NCBI RefSeq assembly: GCF_024199925.1
Contig: NZ_JANADR010000001.1
Coordinates: 6,947,501 to 7,011,500, forward strand
Source: Bradyrhizobium sp. CCGUVB1N3
GTDB lineage: Bacteria; Pseudomonadota; Alphaproteobacteria; Rhizobiales; Xanthobacteraceae
Length of the DNA stretch: 64,000 nucleotides
Direction: 5' to 3'
In this document: positions 24,031-32,801 of the stretch, one piece after another
How the letters are laid out: every line of letters starts with the position of its first letter
Numbering within the stretch: position 1 is the stretch's first letter
Notes under the pieces: model-generated
The model's database searches: none
Told to the model about the DNA's origin: nothing
What the model saw: only the letters and a program-made list of their open reading frames with translations
Translations under genes and position numbers: made by a program

Positions 24031-25260
24031 ATGACAAAAAATCCATCGCGGCGCGATTTCAGCGTCGGCGCATTTGCAACGATCGCAGCCTCGACCTTGC
24101 CGGCGCCCTATGTCTGGGCGGCTGAGAAGAAATATGATGCGGGCGCCAGCGACACCGAGATCAAGATCGGTCAGACCGTGCCGCATTCCGGCCCCGGCTC
24201 GCTCTATGGCGTGCTGGGTCGCGTTGGCGAAGCCTATTTCCAGATGCTGAACGAGAAGGGCGGCATCAACGGGCGCAAGGTCAAGTTCCTCACCATGGAT
24301 GATGCCTACAGCGCGCCGAAATGCGTCGAGGCGACGCGCAGGCTCGTGGAGCAGGAGGAGGTGCTCGCGCTCTACGGCTCGCTCGGCACCGCGCCGCAGA
24401 CCGCCGTGCACAAATATCTGAATTCCAAGGGCGTGCCGCAGCTCCTGCTCAACACCGGCGCGTCGAAGTGGAACAATCCGAAGGAGTTCAAATGGACGAT
24501 GGCGGGCCTGCCGCTCTATCCGACTGAAGCGCGCATCCTCGCCAAGCACGTTATCGGCGTGAAGCCGAACGCCAGGATCGGCATCCTCTATCAGAACGAT
24601 GATTTCGGTCGCGACTTCCTCGGGCCGTTCAAGAAGGTGCTGGCGGATGCCGGCGGTACCGCGCAAGTGATCCTGGAGCAGACCTACGACCTGACCGACC
24701 CGACCATCGACTCCCAGCTCATCAATCTCTCCAAGTCGGGCGCCGACGTCTTCTACAACATCTCCACCGGCAAGGCGTCGTCGCAGTCGATTCGCAAGGC
24801 CGCCGAGCTCGGCTGGAAGCCGTTGCAACTGCTCTCCGCAGGCTCGACCGGCAAGTCGATTCTGAGTGCTGCCGGCTTCGAGAATGCATCCGGCATCGTC
24901 GCGATCCGCTATTCCAAGGACGCCGGCCCCGGCCCCTGGGAGAATGACAAGGACGTCGTCGCGTTCGACACGCTGCGGAAGAATTATCTCCCGAGCATCG
25001 ATCCCGACAACACCACCGCCTATGCCGGTTACGGCCAGGCGGTGAGCATGGGCGAGATCCTGCGCCGCTGCGGCGACGAGCTCACGCGCGAAAATGTGCT
25101 CAAGCAGGCCGCAAACCTCAAGGGCTTCCATTCGCCCTTCTTCCTCGACGGCGTCGACTACAGCTACACGCCCAATGACTACACGCCGATGAAGACGCTG
25201 TTCATCTCGACCTTCAACGGCAAGGACTGGCAGGTCTCCGACAAGCCGGTGACGGAGTAG
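24031..25260 (+). CDS. Branched-chain-type ABC substrate-binding protein (Tat-exported)
   Basis: A 409-aa periplasmic binding protein of the Leu/Ile/Val-type family (Peripla_BP_6). The N-terminus carries a twin-arginine-like signal (SRRDFSVGAFATIAAS) ending near VWA. The mature domain has KIGQTVPHSGPGSLYGVLG, ARIGILYQNDDFGRDFLGPF and YTPNDYTPMKTLFIS. It should bind branched-chain amino acids, amides or aromatic compounds. No permease or ATPase follows, so it is an orphan binding protein. AGGGAGA is the ribosome binding site. Confidence 0.87.
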   Translation: MTKNPSRRDFSVGAFATIAASTLPAPYVWAAEKKYDAGASDTEIKIGQTVPHSGPGSLYGVLGRVGEAYFQMLNEKGGINGRKVKFLTMDDAYSAPKCVEATRRLVEQEEVLALYGSLGTAPQTAVHKYLNSKGVPQLLLNTGASKWNNPKEFKWTMAGLPLYPTEARILAKHVIGVKPNARIGILYQNDDFGRDFLGPFKKVLADAGGTAQVILEQTYDLTDPTIDSQLINLSKSGADVFYNISTGKASSQSIRKAAELGWKPLQLLSAGSTGKSILSAAGFENASGIVAIRYSKDAGPGPWENDKDVVAFDTLRKNYLPSIDPDNTTAYAGYGQAVSMGEILRRCGDELTRENVLKQAANLKGFHSPFFLDGVDYSYTPNDYTPMKTLFISTFNGKDWQVSDKPVTE

Positions 25261-25288
25261 CGGAGCGGCTGCCCCTCGACGAAGTGCC

Positions 25289-25414
25289 GTAGGGTGGGCA
25301 AAGGCGCGTCAGCGCCGTGCCCACCATCTCTCGATGATCGCAACAGAAGAGGTGGGCACGCTTCCGCCTTCGCTCTACGAGCTACGGCGGACAAGTCGTT
25401 TTGCCCACCCTACA
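25289..25414. repeat. Palindromic repeat (GTAGGGTGGGCA family)
   Basis: Ends GTAGGGTGGGCA and TGCCCACCCTAC, with inner GCCGTGCCCACC and GGTGGGCACGC. Copies with the same ends occur at 50703-50794 and, with TTAGC in place of CAAAG, at 29069-29183. Confidence 0.8.
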
Positions 25415-25422
25415 GGACTTCC

Positions 25423-25567
25423 TCTCCCTCTCCCCGTTTTTACGGGGAGAGGGTCGGGGTGAGGGCTGTATCCACGAATACGATGAGAGTTGGACTCGCG
25501 GAGGCCCCCCTCACCCGGAATTCAAGATGCGCTTGAATTCCGGCCTCTCCCCGCAGGCGGGGCGAGG
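25423..25567. repeat. Palindromic repeat upstream of the helicase start
   Basis: Carries CTCTCCCCGTTTTTACGGGGAGAG as a perfect hairpin, GGGGTGAGGG and CCCCTCACCCG, GAATTCAAG / CTTGAATTC, and CCTCTCCCCGC. It fills the space just before the predicted helicase start and shows no coding function. Confidence 0.75.
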
Positions 25568-25618
25568 CGAACAACCCACCCCTCGACGAACCCGTCCCCA
25601 CGGCTTACCTCTATCGCC

Positions 25619-28291
25619 GTGCCGCCCCGTATCCTCACCGCATCGGCCGAGCCGGCCGCGCTGTTGCCCGACCGCTTCCAGAGATGGTTCGCGGCCCGCG
25701 GCTGGTCGCCGCGCACGCATCAATTGGCGCTGCTGGAAAAGGCCCGGGAGGATCGCTCCGCGCTGCTGATCGCACCAACCGGCGCCGGCAAGACGCTGGC
25801 GGGATTTCTGCCGACGCTGGTGGAGCTTTCTTCCGACGCCGACGCAAGACCACGATCGCCGCAACCAGCTCAGTCGTCATCACAAGCGCTGGCGCCCGTG
25901 GCTTACCCCTCTCCCCAGCCCTCCCCCACAAGGGGGGAGGGAGCGCAGCAGAGCGCGTTGAAGCGGGTGATCTCCACCGGCCGCGCCGTTCAGCGCACCG
26001 GCGGTCTCCACACCCTCTACATCTCGCCGCTCAAAGCGCTCGCCGTCGATATCGCGCGCAATCTGGAACGGCCGATCGCGGAGATGGGGCTGCCGATCAA
26101 GGTCGAGACCCGCACCGGCGACACGCCGGTGTCGCGGCGGCAGCGCCAGCGTCGCTATCCGCCGGACATTCTGCTGACCACACCCGAGCAGCTCGCCTTG
26201 CTGCTCTCGTCCGACGATGCGCCGTTCCTGTTCTCCTCGCTCAAGCGCGTGGTGCTCGACGAACTGCATGCGCTGGTCACCTCCAAGCGCGGCGATCTGC
26301 TCTCGCTCGGGCTTGCGCGGCTGTGGCGGCTTGCGCCTGACATGCGCATGATCGGCCTGTCGGCGACGGTGGCCGAGCCGGAATCGCTGGCGCGCTTCCT
26401 GATGCCGCAACCGGGCGGCAAGGCGGCCGCCGCTGACATCGTCATCGCCGGCGGCGCGGCGACGCCGATCGTCGAGATGCTGGATACAAGCGAGCGCCTG
26501 CCCTGGGCCGGCCACACCGCGCGCCATGCGCTGGCCGAGGTCTACGAGCTGATCAAGGCGAACAAGACCACGCTCGTCTTCGTCAACACCCGCAGCCAGG
26601 CCGAGATGCTGTTCCAGGATCTGTGGCGCATGAACGACGACGGCCTTGCGATCGCGCTGCATCACGGCTCGCTCGACGTCGCGCAGCGCCGCAAGGTCGA
26701 GGATGCGATGTCGGCGGGAAAACTGCGCGGCGTGGTCTGCACCTCCTCGCTGGATCTCGGCGTCGATTGGGGCGACGTCGATCTCGTCATCAATATCGGC
26801 GCACCAAAGGGCTGCTCGCGCCTGATGCAGCGCATCGGCCGCGCCAACCACCGCCTCGATGAAGCTTCGCGCGCGGTGCTGGTGCCGGCCAACCGGTTCG
26901 AGGTGCTGGAGTGCCGCGCCGCAATCGATGCGATCGCGGAGAATGCGCAGGATACCCCACCCTTGCGCATCGGCGCGCTCGACGTGCTGGCCCAGCACGT
27001 CCTCGGCTGCGCCTGCGGCGAGCCGTTCCTGAGCGACGAGCTGTATGACGAGGTGCGCACCGCCGCGACTTACGCCGATCTGTCGCGGCAGGATTTCGAC
27101 GACGTCGTCGATTTCGTCGCCACCGGCGGTTACGCGCTTAAGACCTATGAGCGCTTCGCCCGCATCAAGCAAGACAAGCAGGGCCGTTGGCGTGTCGCCA
27201 ATCCAAAGGTGCGGCAGAGCTATCGCCTCAATGTCGGCACCATCGTCGAGGAGCCAATGCTCAAGGTGCGGCTGGTGCGCTCGCGCTCGACTGGTACCGG
27301 CTCGACCGGCGTGATCGCGCGCGGTGGCCGCGTGCTCGGCGAGATCGAGGAATATTTCATCGAGGGCCTGAGCCCAGGCGACACCTTCGTGTTCGGCGGC
27401 GAGGTGGTGCGCTACGAAGCGCTGGCCGAGGACCAGGTCTACGTCTCCCGCGCCCATGACGCGGATCCCAAGGTGCCGTCCTATATGGGCGGAAAATTTC
27501 CGCTGTCGACCTATCTGGCCGAGCGCGTGCGCCGGTTGCTGGATGACAAGCGCGCGTGGGGTGACCTGCCGGAGCAGGTGCGCGACTGGCTGTCATTGCA
27601 AAAGGATGTTTCACGCGTGCCGGCGGTGCGCGAGCTGCTGGTCGAAACTTTTCCGCGCGGCAACAAACACTATCTGATCTGCTATCCTTTCGAGGGCCGG
27701 CTCGCGCACCAGACGCTCGGCATGCTGCTGACGCGCCGGCTGGAGCGCGCCCGCGCCCGGCCGCTCGGTTTCGTCGCCAATGAATATGCGGTTGCGATCT
27801 GGGGGCTGGGTGATGCCTCCTTCATGATCCGCAATGGCCAGCTCGATCTCAACGCGTTGTTCGACCCTGATATGCTTGGCGACGACCTCGAGGCCTGGCT
27901 CGCCGAGTCCGCGCTGATGAAGCGCATGTTCCGCAATTGCGCGCTGATCTCCGGCCTGATCGAGCGCCGTTTCACGGACGAGGACAAGAGCCGGCGTCAG
28001 GTGCTGTTCTCGACCGACCTCGTCTACGACGTCCTGCGCAAGCACCAGGCCGATCACATGCTGTTGCGCGCCGCACGCGCCGATGCCGCGACCGGCCTGC
28101 TCGACCTGCGCCGGCTGGGGGACATGCTCGCGCGCATCCATGGTCACATCACGCACCGGGAACTCGACCACGTCTCTCCGCTCGCCGTCCCGGTGATGCT
28201 GGAAATCGGCCGCGAGTCAGTTTATGGCGAAGCTGCAGACGAGCTCCTGGCGGAGGCCGCCGACGAGCTTGTCAAAGAGGCGATGTCGTAG
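25619..28291 (+). CDS. Ligase-associated DEXH-box helicase (Lhr-type) with in-frame repeat
   Basis: An 890-aa superfamily 2 helicase of the TIGR04121/Lhr-core type. It has Walker A APTGAGKT (~52-59), DEXH box DELH in VVLDELHALV, SATVAEPES, and the helicase C domain with TSSLDLGVDWGDVDLVINIG and QRIGRANHR. The C-terminal Lhr-specific region follows. It unwinds DNA in the ligase-linked damage response. Residues ~73-128 contain an extra segment encoding [17 protein letters not shown] from a repeat; homologues pass directly to the ISPLKALAVD motif. The start is a GTG at 25619 with no clear ribosome binding site, and an in-frame ATG at 25490 lies in a repeat. Confidence 0.9.
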   Translation: MPPRILTASAEPAALLPDRFQRWFAARGWSPRTHQLALLEKAREDRSALLIAPTGAGKTLAGFLPTLVELSSDADARPRSPQPAQSSSQALAPVAYPSPQPSPTRGEGAQQSALKRVISTGRAVQRTGGLHTLYISPLKALAVDIARNLERPIAEMGLPIKVETRTGDTPVSRRQRQRRYPPDILLTTPEQLALLLSSDDAPFLFSSLKRVVLDELHALVTSKRGDLLSLGLARLWRLAPDMRMIGLSATVAEPESLARFLMPQPGGKAAAADIVIAGGAATPIVEMLDTSERLPWAGHTARHALAEVYELIKANKTTLVFVNTRSQAEMLFQDLWRMNDDGLAIALHHGSLDVAQRRKVEDAMSAGKLRGVVCTSSLDLGVDWGDVDLVINIGAPKGCSRLMQRIGRANHRLDEASRAVLVPANRFEVLECRAAIDAIAENAQDTPPLRIGALDVLAQHVLGCACGEPFLSDELYDEVRTAATYADLSRQDFDDVVDFVATGGYALKTYERFARIKQDKQGRWRVANPKVRQSYRLNVGTIVEEPMLKVRLVRSRSTGTGSTGVIARGGRVLGEIEEYFIEGLSPGDTFVFGGEVVRYEALAEDQVYVSRAHDADPKVPSYMGGKFPLSTYLAERVRRLLDDKRAWGDLPEQVRDWLSLQKDVSRVPAVRELLVETFPRGNKHYLICYPFEGRLAHQTLGMLLTRRLERARARPLGFVANEYAVAIWGLGDASFMIRNGQLDLNALFDPDMLGDDLEAWLAESALMKRMFRNCALISGLIERRFTDEDKSRRQVLFSTDLVYDVLRKHQADHMLLRAARADAATGLLDLRRLGDMLARIHGHITHRELDHVSPLAVPVMLEIGRESVYGEAADELLAEAADELVKEAMS
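25903..25957. repeat. Repeat fragment inserted in frame within the helicase gene
   Basis: CCCTCTCCCCAGCCCTCCCC then CACAAGGGGGGAGGGAGCGC and AGCAGAGCGC, about 55 bp. Nearly identical to the arm at 21527-21570 in the ligase gene. It has no stop in the helicase frame and yields RGEGAQQSA, against RGEGAQRSA in the ligase. Confidence 0.85.
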
Positions 28292-28300
28292 ACGACAACC

Positions 28301-29056
28301 ATGAAAGCTTGGGGCGCAACTCCTGCCAAATCGTCTGTCAAGTCGGCGAGCCCGACCATGACGGAGCAGGCGGCCATTTCGATCACGTCGACGCGCACGC
28401 TTGAGATTGCGGGCGCATCGTTCATTGCCGATCTCTCCGGCGCGCTGTTCTGGGACGCGCAGCGCCTGCTCGTCGTTTCCGACCTGCATCTCGAGAAAGG
28501 CTCGAGCTTCGCCGCGCGCGGCGTGCTGCTGCCGCCTTACGACACGGTTGCTACGCTCAGCCGTCTTGCGGTCGTGATCGCGCGGCACGATCCGCGAATT
28601 GTGATCGCGCTCGGCGACAGCTTTCATGATCGCAGCGCCCACGAGCGGCTGTCGATTGAGGATCGCGGCGCCATGGCCTCGCTCCAGACCGGCCGCGACT
28701 GGATCTGGATTTCGGGCAACCACGATCCGGCATTGCCGCGCGATCTCGGCGGCACGGTCGCGGACGAAGTCGCGATCGGCCCGATCATTTTCCGCCATGA
28801 GCCGACCGGCGCACATGGCGAGATCGCGGGCCATCTTCATCCCAAGGCGCGCGTCACCGCCCGCGGTCGTTCGATGGAGCGGCGCTGCTTCGCCTCCGAC
28901 GGGATGCGCGCCGTAATGCCGGCCTTCGGCGCCTATGCCGGCGGCCTCAGCATCCGCGATGAAGCGTTCGCACGCGTGTTCGGCGCTCGCAGCTTCACCG
29001 CACATCTCCTCGGCGACCGCCGCGTCCACGCCATCGCAGCGTCGCGGTGTTGTTGA
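28301..29056 (+). CDS. pdeM: Ligase-associated endonuclease/phosphoesterase PdeM
   Basis: A 251-aa calcineurin-like metallophosphoesterase of the TIGR04123 group. Metal-binding motifs are in order: DLH (Asp61, His63), GDSFHD (Asp106, His109), GNHD (Asn140-His141-Asp142), His166 and GHLH (His178, His180). Proteins of this group cleave phosphodiesters and are paired with the Lhr-like helicase. It begins 9 bp after the helicase stop, so the two are an operon. An ATG at 28358 is an alternative start, since residues 1-19 look poorly conserved. Confidence 0.92.
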   Translation: MKAWGATPAKSSVKSASPTMTEQAAISITSTRTLEIAGASFIADLSGALFWDAQRLLVVSDLHLEKGSSFAARGVLLPPYDTVATLSRLAVVIARHDPRIVIALGDSFHDRSAHERLSIEDRGAMASLQTGRDWIWISGNHDPALPRDLGGTVADEVAIGPIIFRHEPTGAHGEIAGHLHPKARVTARGRSMERRCFASDGMRAVMPAFGAYAGGLSIRDEAFARVFGARSFTAHLLGDRRVHAIAASRCC

Positions 29057-29068
29057 GGTCCGCACTTC

Positions 29069-29183
29069 GTAGGGTGGGTTAGCGAAGCGTAACCCACCTC
29101 TTTCGCATCCGGGAGACAAACAGTGGTGGGTTACGCCGAGCGGACTGCGCCTCGCGCAGCCGCGGGGCTAACCCACCCTACGC
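29069..29183. repeat. Palindromic repeat (GTAGGGTGGGTTAGC family)
   Basis: Ends GTAGGGTGGGTTAGC and GCTAACCCACCCTAC are exact complements, with inner CGTAACCCACC / GGTGGGTTACG. It lies between convergent pdeM and the LysR gene and could end both transcripts. Confidence 0.85.
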
Positions 29184-29194
29184 ATCCCACAAGA

Positions 29195-30058
29195 TCACGC
29201 CGCCTTCGCCTGCACCGTATCGCAGAACTCGGCGAGCCGATCCGCCAGTCGCAACGTGGCTGGGCTGGCGTCCGGCGAGGCCATCAGCGCGACTTCGGTC
29301 TTGTTGATCGGCGCAAAGCCGTCCTTCGCCGTCAGCACGCGGTGATCGGACTGGATCGCCATCTCCGACAAAATGCTCAACCCCATGCCGGCGGCAACCG
29401 CCGCCTGGATGCCGGCGAGGCTCGATGACGTATAGGCCATGTGCCAGGGCCGGCCGGCGCTTTCCAGCGCATGGATGGCGCCGGCGCGATAGAGGCAGCC
29501 GAGCGGAAAACCGATCAGCGGCACCGACGACACGTCGGCTTGAATCGGATGGCTCTTGCTGGTCACCCAGTGCACCCGCTCCGGCCATACCGCGATCGCG
29601 CCCTTCTCGCCGGCCTCGCGCTTGAACAGCGCAAGATCGAGTTCGCCGCGTTCGAGGTCGCGGGACAGGTTCCTGCTCTGGTCGGCGCGCACGTCCAGCC
29701 GCAGGCCCGGATGCGAGCGCGAGAACGTTCCGAGCAGCTTGGCCAGCCGATAGGCGGCGAAATCCTCGGGGATGCCGAGCCGGATCGCGCCTTCGCTGCC
29801 CGGCTGGCTGAGCACGTCGCGCGCCTCCTCGGCAAGCGACAACAGTCGCCGCGCGTAGGACAAGAGCCGTTCGCCCGCCTCCGTCGGCCGCACGTCCTTG
29901 CCGTCACGGTGCAGCAGCATTTGGCCGACGTCCTCTTCCAGCCGCTTGATCTGCTGGCTCACCGTCGATTGCGTGCGATGGACGCGCTCGCTCGCGCGGG
30001 TGAAGCCGCCGGCATCGACCACCGAGACGAAGCTGCGCAAGAGCTCGAGATCGAGCAT
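29195..30058 (-). CDS. LysR-family transcriptional regulator
   Basis: A 287-aa LysR-type regulator. The N-terminal winged helix (~2-62) has LLRSFVSVVDAGGFTRASERVHRTQSTVSQQIKRLEE, and the C-terminal effector domain starts near 90 (IRLGIPEDFAAYRLAKLLG). Start at 30058 is supported by GGAGG five bases upstream; an ATG four codons earlier is possible. It is divergent from the DMT transporter with 108 bp between, the usual layout in which the LysR protein controls its neighbour. The inducer is unknown. Confidence 0.9.
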   Translation of the reverse strand: MLDLELLRSFVSVVDAGGFTRASERVHRTQSTVSQQIKRLEEDVGQMLLHRDGKDVRPTEAGERLLSYARRLLSLAEEARDVLSQPGSEGAIRLGIPEDFAAYRLAKLLGTFSRSHPGLRLDVRADQSRNLSRDLERGELDLALFKREAGEKGAIAVWPERVHWVTSKSHPIQADVSSVPLIGFPLGCLYRAGAIHALESAGRPWHMAYTSSSLAGIQAAVAAGMGLSILSEMAIQSDHRVLTAKDGFAPINKTEVALMASPDASPATLRLADRLAEFCDTVQAKAA

Positions 30059-30166
30059 CGCCGCCTCCATTCATAAATCCACTAGATGGCAGTTAATCAT
30101 TTAATTTTCAAATGACAAGGGAGCTCCCTAGATCGAGGGCTCAGGACAATCCCAAGAGAAACTGCC
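30059..30166. promoter_or_regulatory. Divergent LysR/DMT promoter region
   Basis: A 108-bp AT-rich region between divergent starts. It includes GTTAATCATTTAATTTTCAA and ATCATTTAATTTTCAAATGA, in which several T-N11-A spacings fit the LysR-box consensus; no single site can be chosen by eye. Likely contains both promoters and the regulator's binding site. Confidence 0.5.
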
Positions 30167-31093
30167 ATGTCGCTCGCCCCCTCGATCGCCGTCCCCCGCA
30201 GCCGCTTCAATCCGCTGCCGCTTTACATCGGCCTGTTCTGCCTGCTCTGGAGCTTTGCCTTCGTCGCCGGCAAGATCGGCGTCACCGACTGCCCGCCGCT
30301 GATCCTGCTCGCGGCGCGCTTTTCGCTCGCCGGCATCCTGATCCTCGGCGTCTCGCCGCTGCGTCGCGATGCCTGGGACATGACCTGGCGCGACGCCGCA
30401 ATGTTTGCCGTGCTCGGTATCGCCAACAACGCGCTCTATCTCGGCCTCGGCTATACCGGCCTGCAATCGGTCTCCGCCGGCCTCGGCGGCTTGATCGTCT
30501 CGGCCAATCCGGTGTTCACGGCGGCACTCGCCGCGCTGCTGCTCGGCGAGGGCATGACCTGGCGCAAGGCGAGCGGCCTCCTGCTCGGCGTCCTGGGGGT
30601 TGCCTTCATCGTCTGGCATCACCTCGCGGTCGGCACCGACAGCCTGCACGGAATCGTCTTCACGCTGGCTTCGCTCGCCTCCATCGTCGCCGGCACCATC
30701 CTGTTCAAGCTGTTCGCGCCGAAGGGGAGCTTGTGGATCGGCAACGGCATCCAGAACATCGCGGCCGGAATCGTGCTCACGCCGATCGCGCTCGGCTTCG
30801 CCGACATCCACGCAATTCAATTCACGCCCGGCCTCATTGGCGCCTTCACCTTCCTGGTGCTCGGCGGCTCGATCCTCGCTTATCTGCTCTGGTTCCATCT
30901 CCTGAAAGTGTGTGGCGCGACCGCGGCCAGCGCCTATCATTTCCTGATGCCCCCACTCGGCATGCTGTTCGCCTTTCTCGTGCTCGGCGAGCATGTCGAG
31001 GCGCGCGATCTGCTCGGGATCGTTCCGGTGGCGATCGGCATTTATCTCGTGACGCGTCCCGCCCAATCCGCAGCGATCAAGCCCGTCTCGTAA
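30167..31093 (+). CDS. DMT/EamA-family transporter
   Basis: A 308-aa membrane protein with about ten transmembrane helices in two EamA repeats: LLWSFAFVAGKIGVTDCPPL and FSLAGILILGVSPLRRDAWD in the first; ASLASIVAGTILFKLFAPKG and MPPLGMLFAFLVLGEHVEAR in the second. Members export amino acids, metabolites or drugs. Divergent to the LysR gene, which is likely its regulator, and followed 12 bp later by a metallo-hydrolase, probably in one operon. Confidence 0.88.
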   Translation: MSLAPSIAVPRSRFNPLPLYIGLFCLLWSFAFVAGKIGVTDCPPLILLAARFSLAGILILGVSPLRRDAWDMTWRDAAMFAVLGIANNALYLGLGYTGLQSVSAGLGGLIVSANPVFTAALAALLLGEGMTWRKASGLLLGVLGVAFIVWHHLAVGTDSLHGIVFTLASLASIVAGTILFKLFAPKGSLWIGNGIQNIAAGIVLTPIALGFADIHAIQFTPGLIGAFTFLVLGGSILAYLLWFHLLKVCGATAASAYHFLMPPLGMLFAFLVLGEHVEARDLLGIVPVAIGIYLVTRPAQSAAIKPVS

Positions 31094-31105
31094 CAGGAGT
31101 CCGTC

Positions 31106-31879
31106 ATGCCCATTTCCATCACCCTGATCGGCGGCCCGACCGCGCTGATCGAGATCGACGGCTTCCGCCTCCTCACCGATCCGACCTTCGATGGCCCGGG
31201 CGCCTATCAACTGCCGCATGTGAAGTTGGAGAAGACGATCGGCCCCGCGCTGAAGGCCGACGCGATCGGCCCGGTCGATGCGGTGTTGCTCAGCCATGAC
31301 CAGCATTCTGACAATCTCGACAATTCCGGCCGCGAGCTTCTGTTCAAGGTGAAACGCGTGCTGACGACGGAAGCGGGCGCAAGACGGCTCGGCGGTCACG
31401 TCGAAGGCCTTGCGCCCTGGGACACGACGCAAGTGAGGGATCGTGATGGCAACACGCTGACGATTACCGCAACTCCGGCGCGCCACGGTCCGGCCGGCAT
31501 CGAGCCGCTGTCGGGCGACGTCATCGGCTTCGTGGTGTCCTCCAGCAACAAGGACAGCCGCCCGGTCTATATCAGCGGTGACACCACCTGGTTCGACGGC
31601 GTTGCGGAAGTGGCGCGCCGTTTCGATTGCGGCGTGGTGCTGCCCTTTGCCGGCGCAGCGCAGACGCGCGGGCCGTTCCATCTCACCATGGACACCAATG
31701 ACACCATCGAGACCGCGCGCGCCTTTCCCGATGCGGTGATCGTGCCCGTTCATACCGAAGGCTGGGCGCATTTCCGCCAGAACGGCGAAGACCTGCGCAA
31801 GACCTTCGACGTCCTCGGCTTCGGCCCGCGCCTGCGCCTGCTCGAGCCCGGCGTGCCGACGGTGATCGAGGCGCCGTGA
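31106..31879 (+). CDS. UlaG-like metallo-beta-lactamase-fold hydrolase
   Basis: A 257-aa enzyme of the MBL fold. The metal motif reads SHDQHSDNLD (a variant of HxHxDH with Asp-Asn replacing Asp-His), followed by ATPARHGPAG, YISGDTTWFDG and VPVHTEGWAH as later ligands. This pattern is close to the UlaG/YcbC-like group of lactonases and phosphodiesterases; the substrate is unknown. RBS AACAGGAG. Likely co-transcribed with the DMT exporter. Confidence 0.8.
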   Translation: MPISITLIGGPTALIEIDGFRLLTDPTFDGPGAYQLPHVKLEKTIGPALKADAIGPVDAVLLSHDQHSDNLDNSGRELLFKVKRVLTTEAGARRLGGHVEGLAPWDTTQVRDRDGNTLTITATPARHGPAGIEPLSGDVIGFVVSSSNKDSRPVYISGDTTWFDGVAEVARRFDCGVVLPFAGAAQTRGPFHLTMDTNDTIETARAFPDAVIVPVHTEGWAHFRQNGEDLRKTFDVLGFGPRLRLLEPGVPTVIEAP

Positions 31880-31887
31880 TATCAGTT

Positions 31888-31988
31888 GTCATTCCGGGGC
31901 GATGCGAAGCATCGAACTATGGTGCGCAATTGCGCACCTGAGAATCTCGAGATTCCGGGTTCGGTCCTGCGGACCGCCCCGGAATGAC
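31888..31988. repeat. Palindromic repeat with GTCATTCCGGGGC ends
   Basis: Ends GTCATTCCGGGGC and GCCCCGGAATGAC are exact complements; inner hairpins are GATGCGAAGCATC and GTGCGCAATTGCGCAC and GAATCTCGAGATTC. A strongly self-folding element between convergent genes, with no coding sequence. Confidence 0.85.
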
Positions 31989-32015
31989 GACGCGGAGGAA
32001 GCTCGGCTCCCCACC

Positions 32016-32801
32016 TCAATCCTTCCTGAACACGATCGACGCGGACCAGCCGCACATCAGCGCCAGGGCGGCGGTGACGAGGCCGTAGATCAATCCGTTC
32101 TGCCGCGCGCTGGTGGCGACGAACTGCTCGAAGCCGACCTTGACGATCTCGAACGCCGTCTCGGTCTTGGTCACGAGCGCACCGTTCGCGAACAATTTTA
32201 TTTCGACCTCATAGGTCCCGATCGGCACCTCTGCGGGCAGCGGAATGCCGGTGCGGAACAGCGTTGGCGTCAGGAACGTGACCGCGGACGGATCCTCGCG
32301 ATAGAGCCCGCGCTGCGTGCGCAAGCGGATGAAGGCACTGCGGAACGCGTCGTCCGGCACTACGTCGGCATAGTCGGTGCCGACACGCTGGGTCAGCAGC
32401 ACGTTGTTGAGCCCGATCTGCTGGCGCCGCGCGATCTCGGGCGAGGTGACCTGATCGAAGGGGCGATTGGCGAACAACGCGAGATAGCTCGGCACCTGCA
32501 GGAATTGCCGGTAGTCGGTGTTGATCCAGATGCCGAACTTTCGTTCCTTGCGCCGCGTCACCATGTCCGCGCGCGGGCCCAGCACGGTGACGACGAGATC
32601 GTAGGCGTTGCGATTCGCCGGCGTCGCCGCGTCCCTCTCCACCGAGCCGAACAGCACCAGCTCCTCGCCGGAATAGTTCGGCGTCACGGTGACGCGGTGG
32701 TTGGAGACCGACACGATCAGCCGCTCGGCGCGCGCGGCGCCGCCGGGCAGCAGCATCAGGAGAGCCGCCAGGAAATTGGCGATGAATGCGCGCGCGATCA
32801 T
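32016..32801 (-). CDS. TIGR02186-family membrane protein
   Basis: A 261-aa protein with a Sec signal (1-26), a large periplasmic domain (ERLIVSVSNHRVTVTPNYSG, FLTPTLFRTGIPLPAEVPIG) and one C-terminal transmembrane helix (ending FRKD). This layout fits TIGR02186, an alphaproteobacterial family found next to TauE/SafE exporters. Its ATG overlaps the stop of the TauE gene by 4 bp, so both are made from one transcript. The function is unknown; it may help the exporter. Confidence 0.87.
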   Translation of the reverse strand: MIARAFIANFLAALLMLLPGGAARAERLIVSVSNHRVTVTPNYSGEELVLFGSVERDAATPANRNAYDLVVTVLGPRADMVTRRKERKFGIWINTDYRQFLQVPSYLALFANRPFDQVTSPEIARRQQIGLNNVLLTQRVGTDYADVVPDDAFRSAFIRLRTQRGLYREDPSAVTFLTPTLFRTGIPLPAEVPIGTYEVEIKLFANGALVTKTETAFEIVKVGFEQFVATSARQNGLIYGLVTAALALMCGWSASIVFRKD

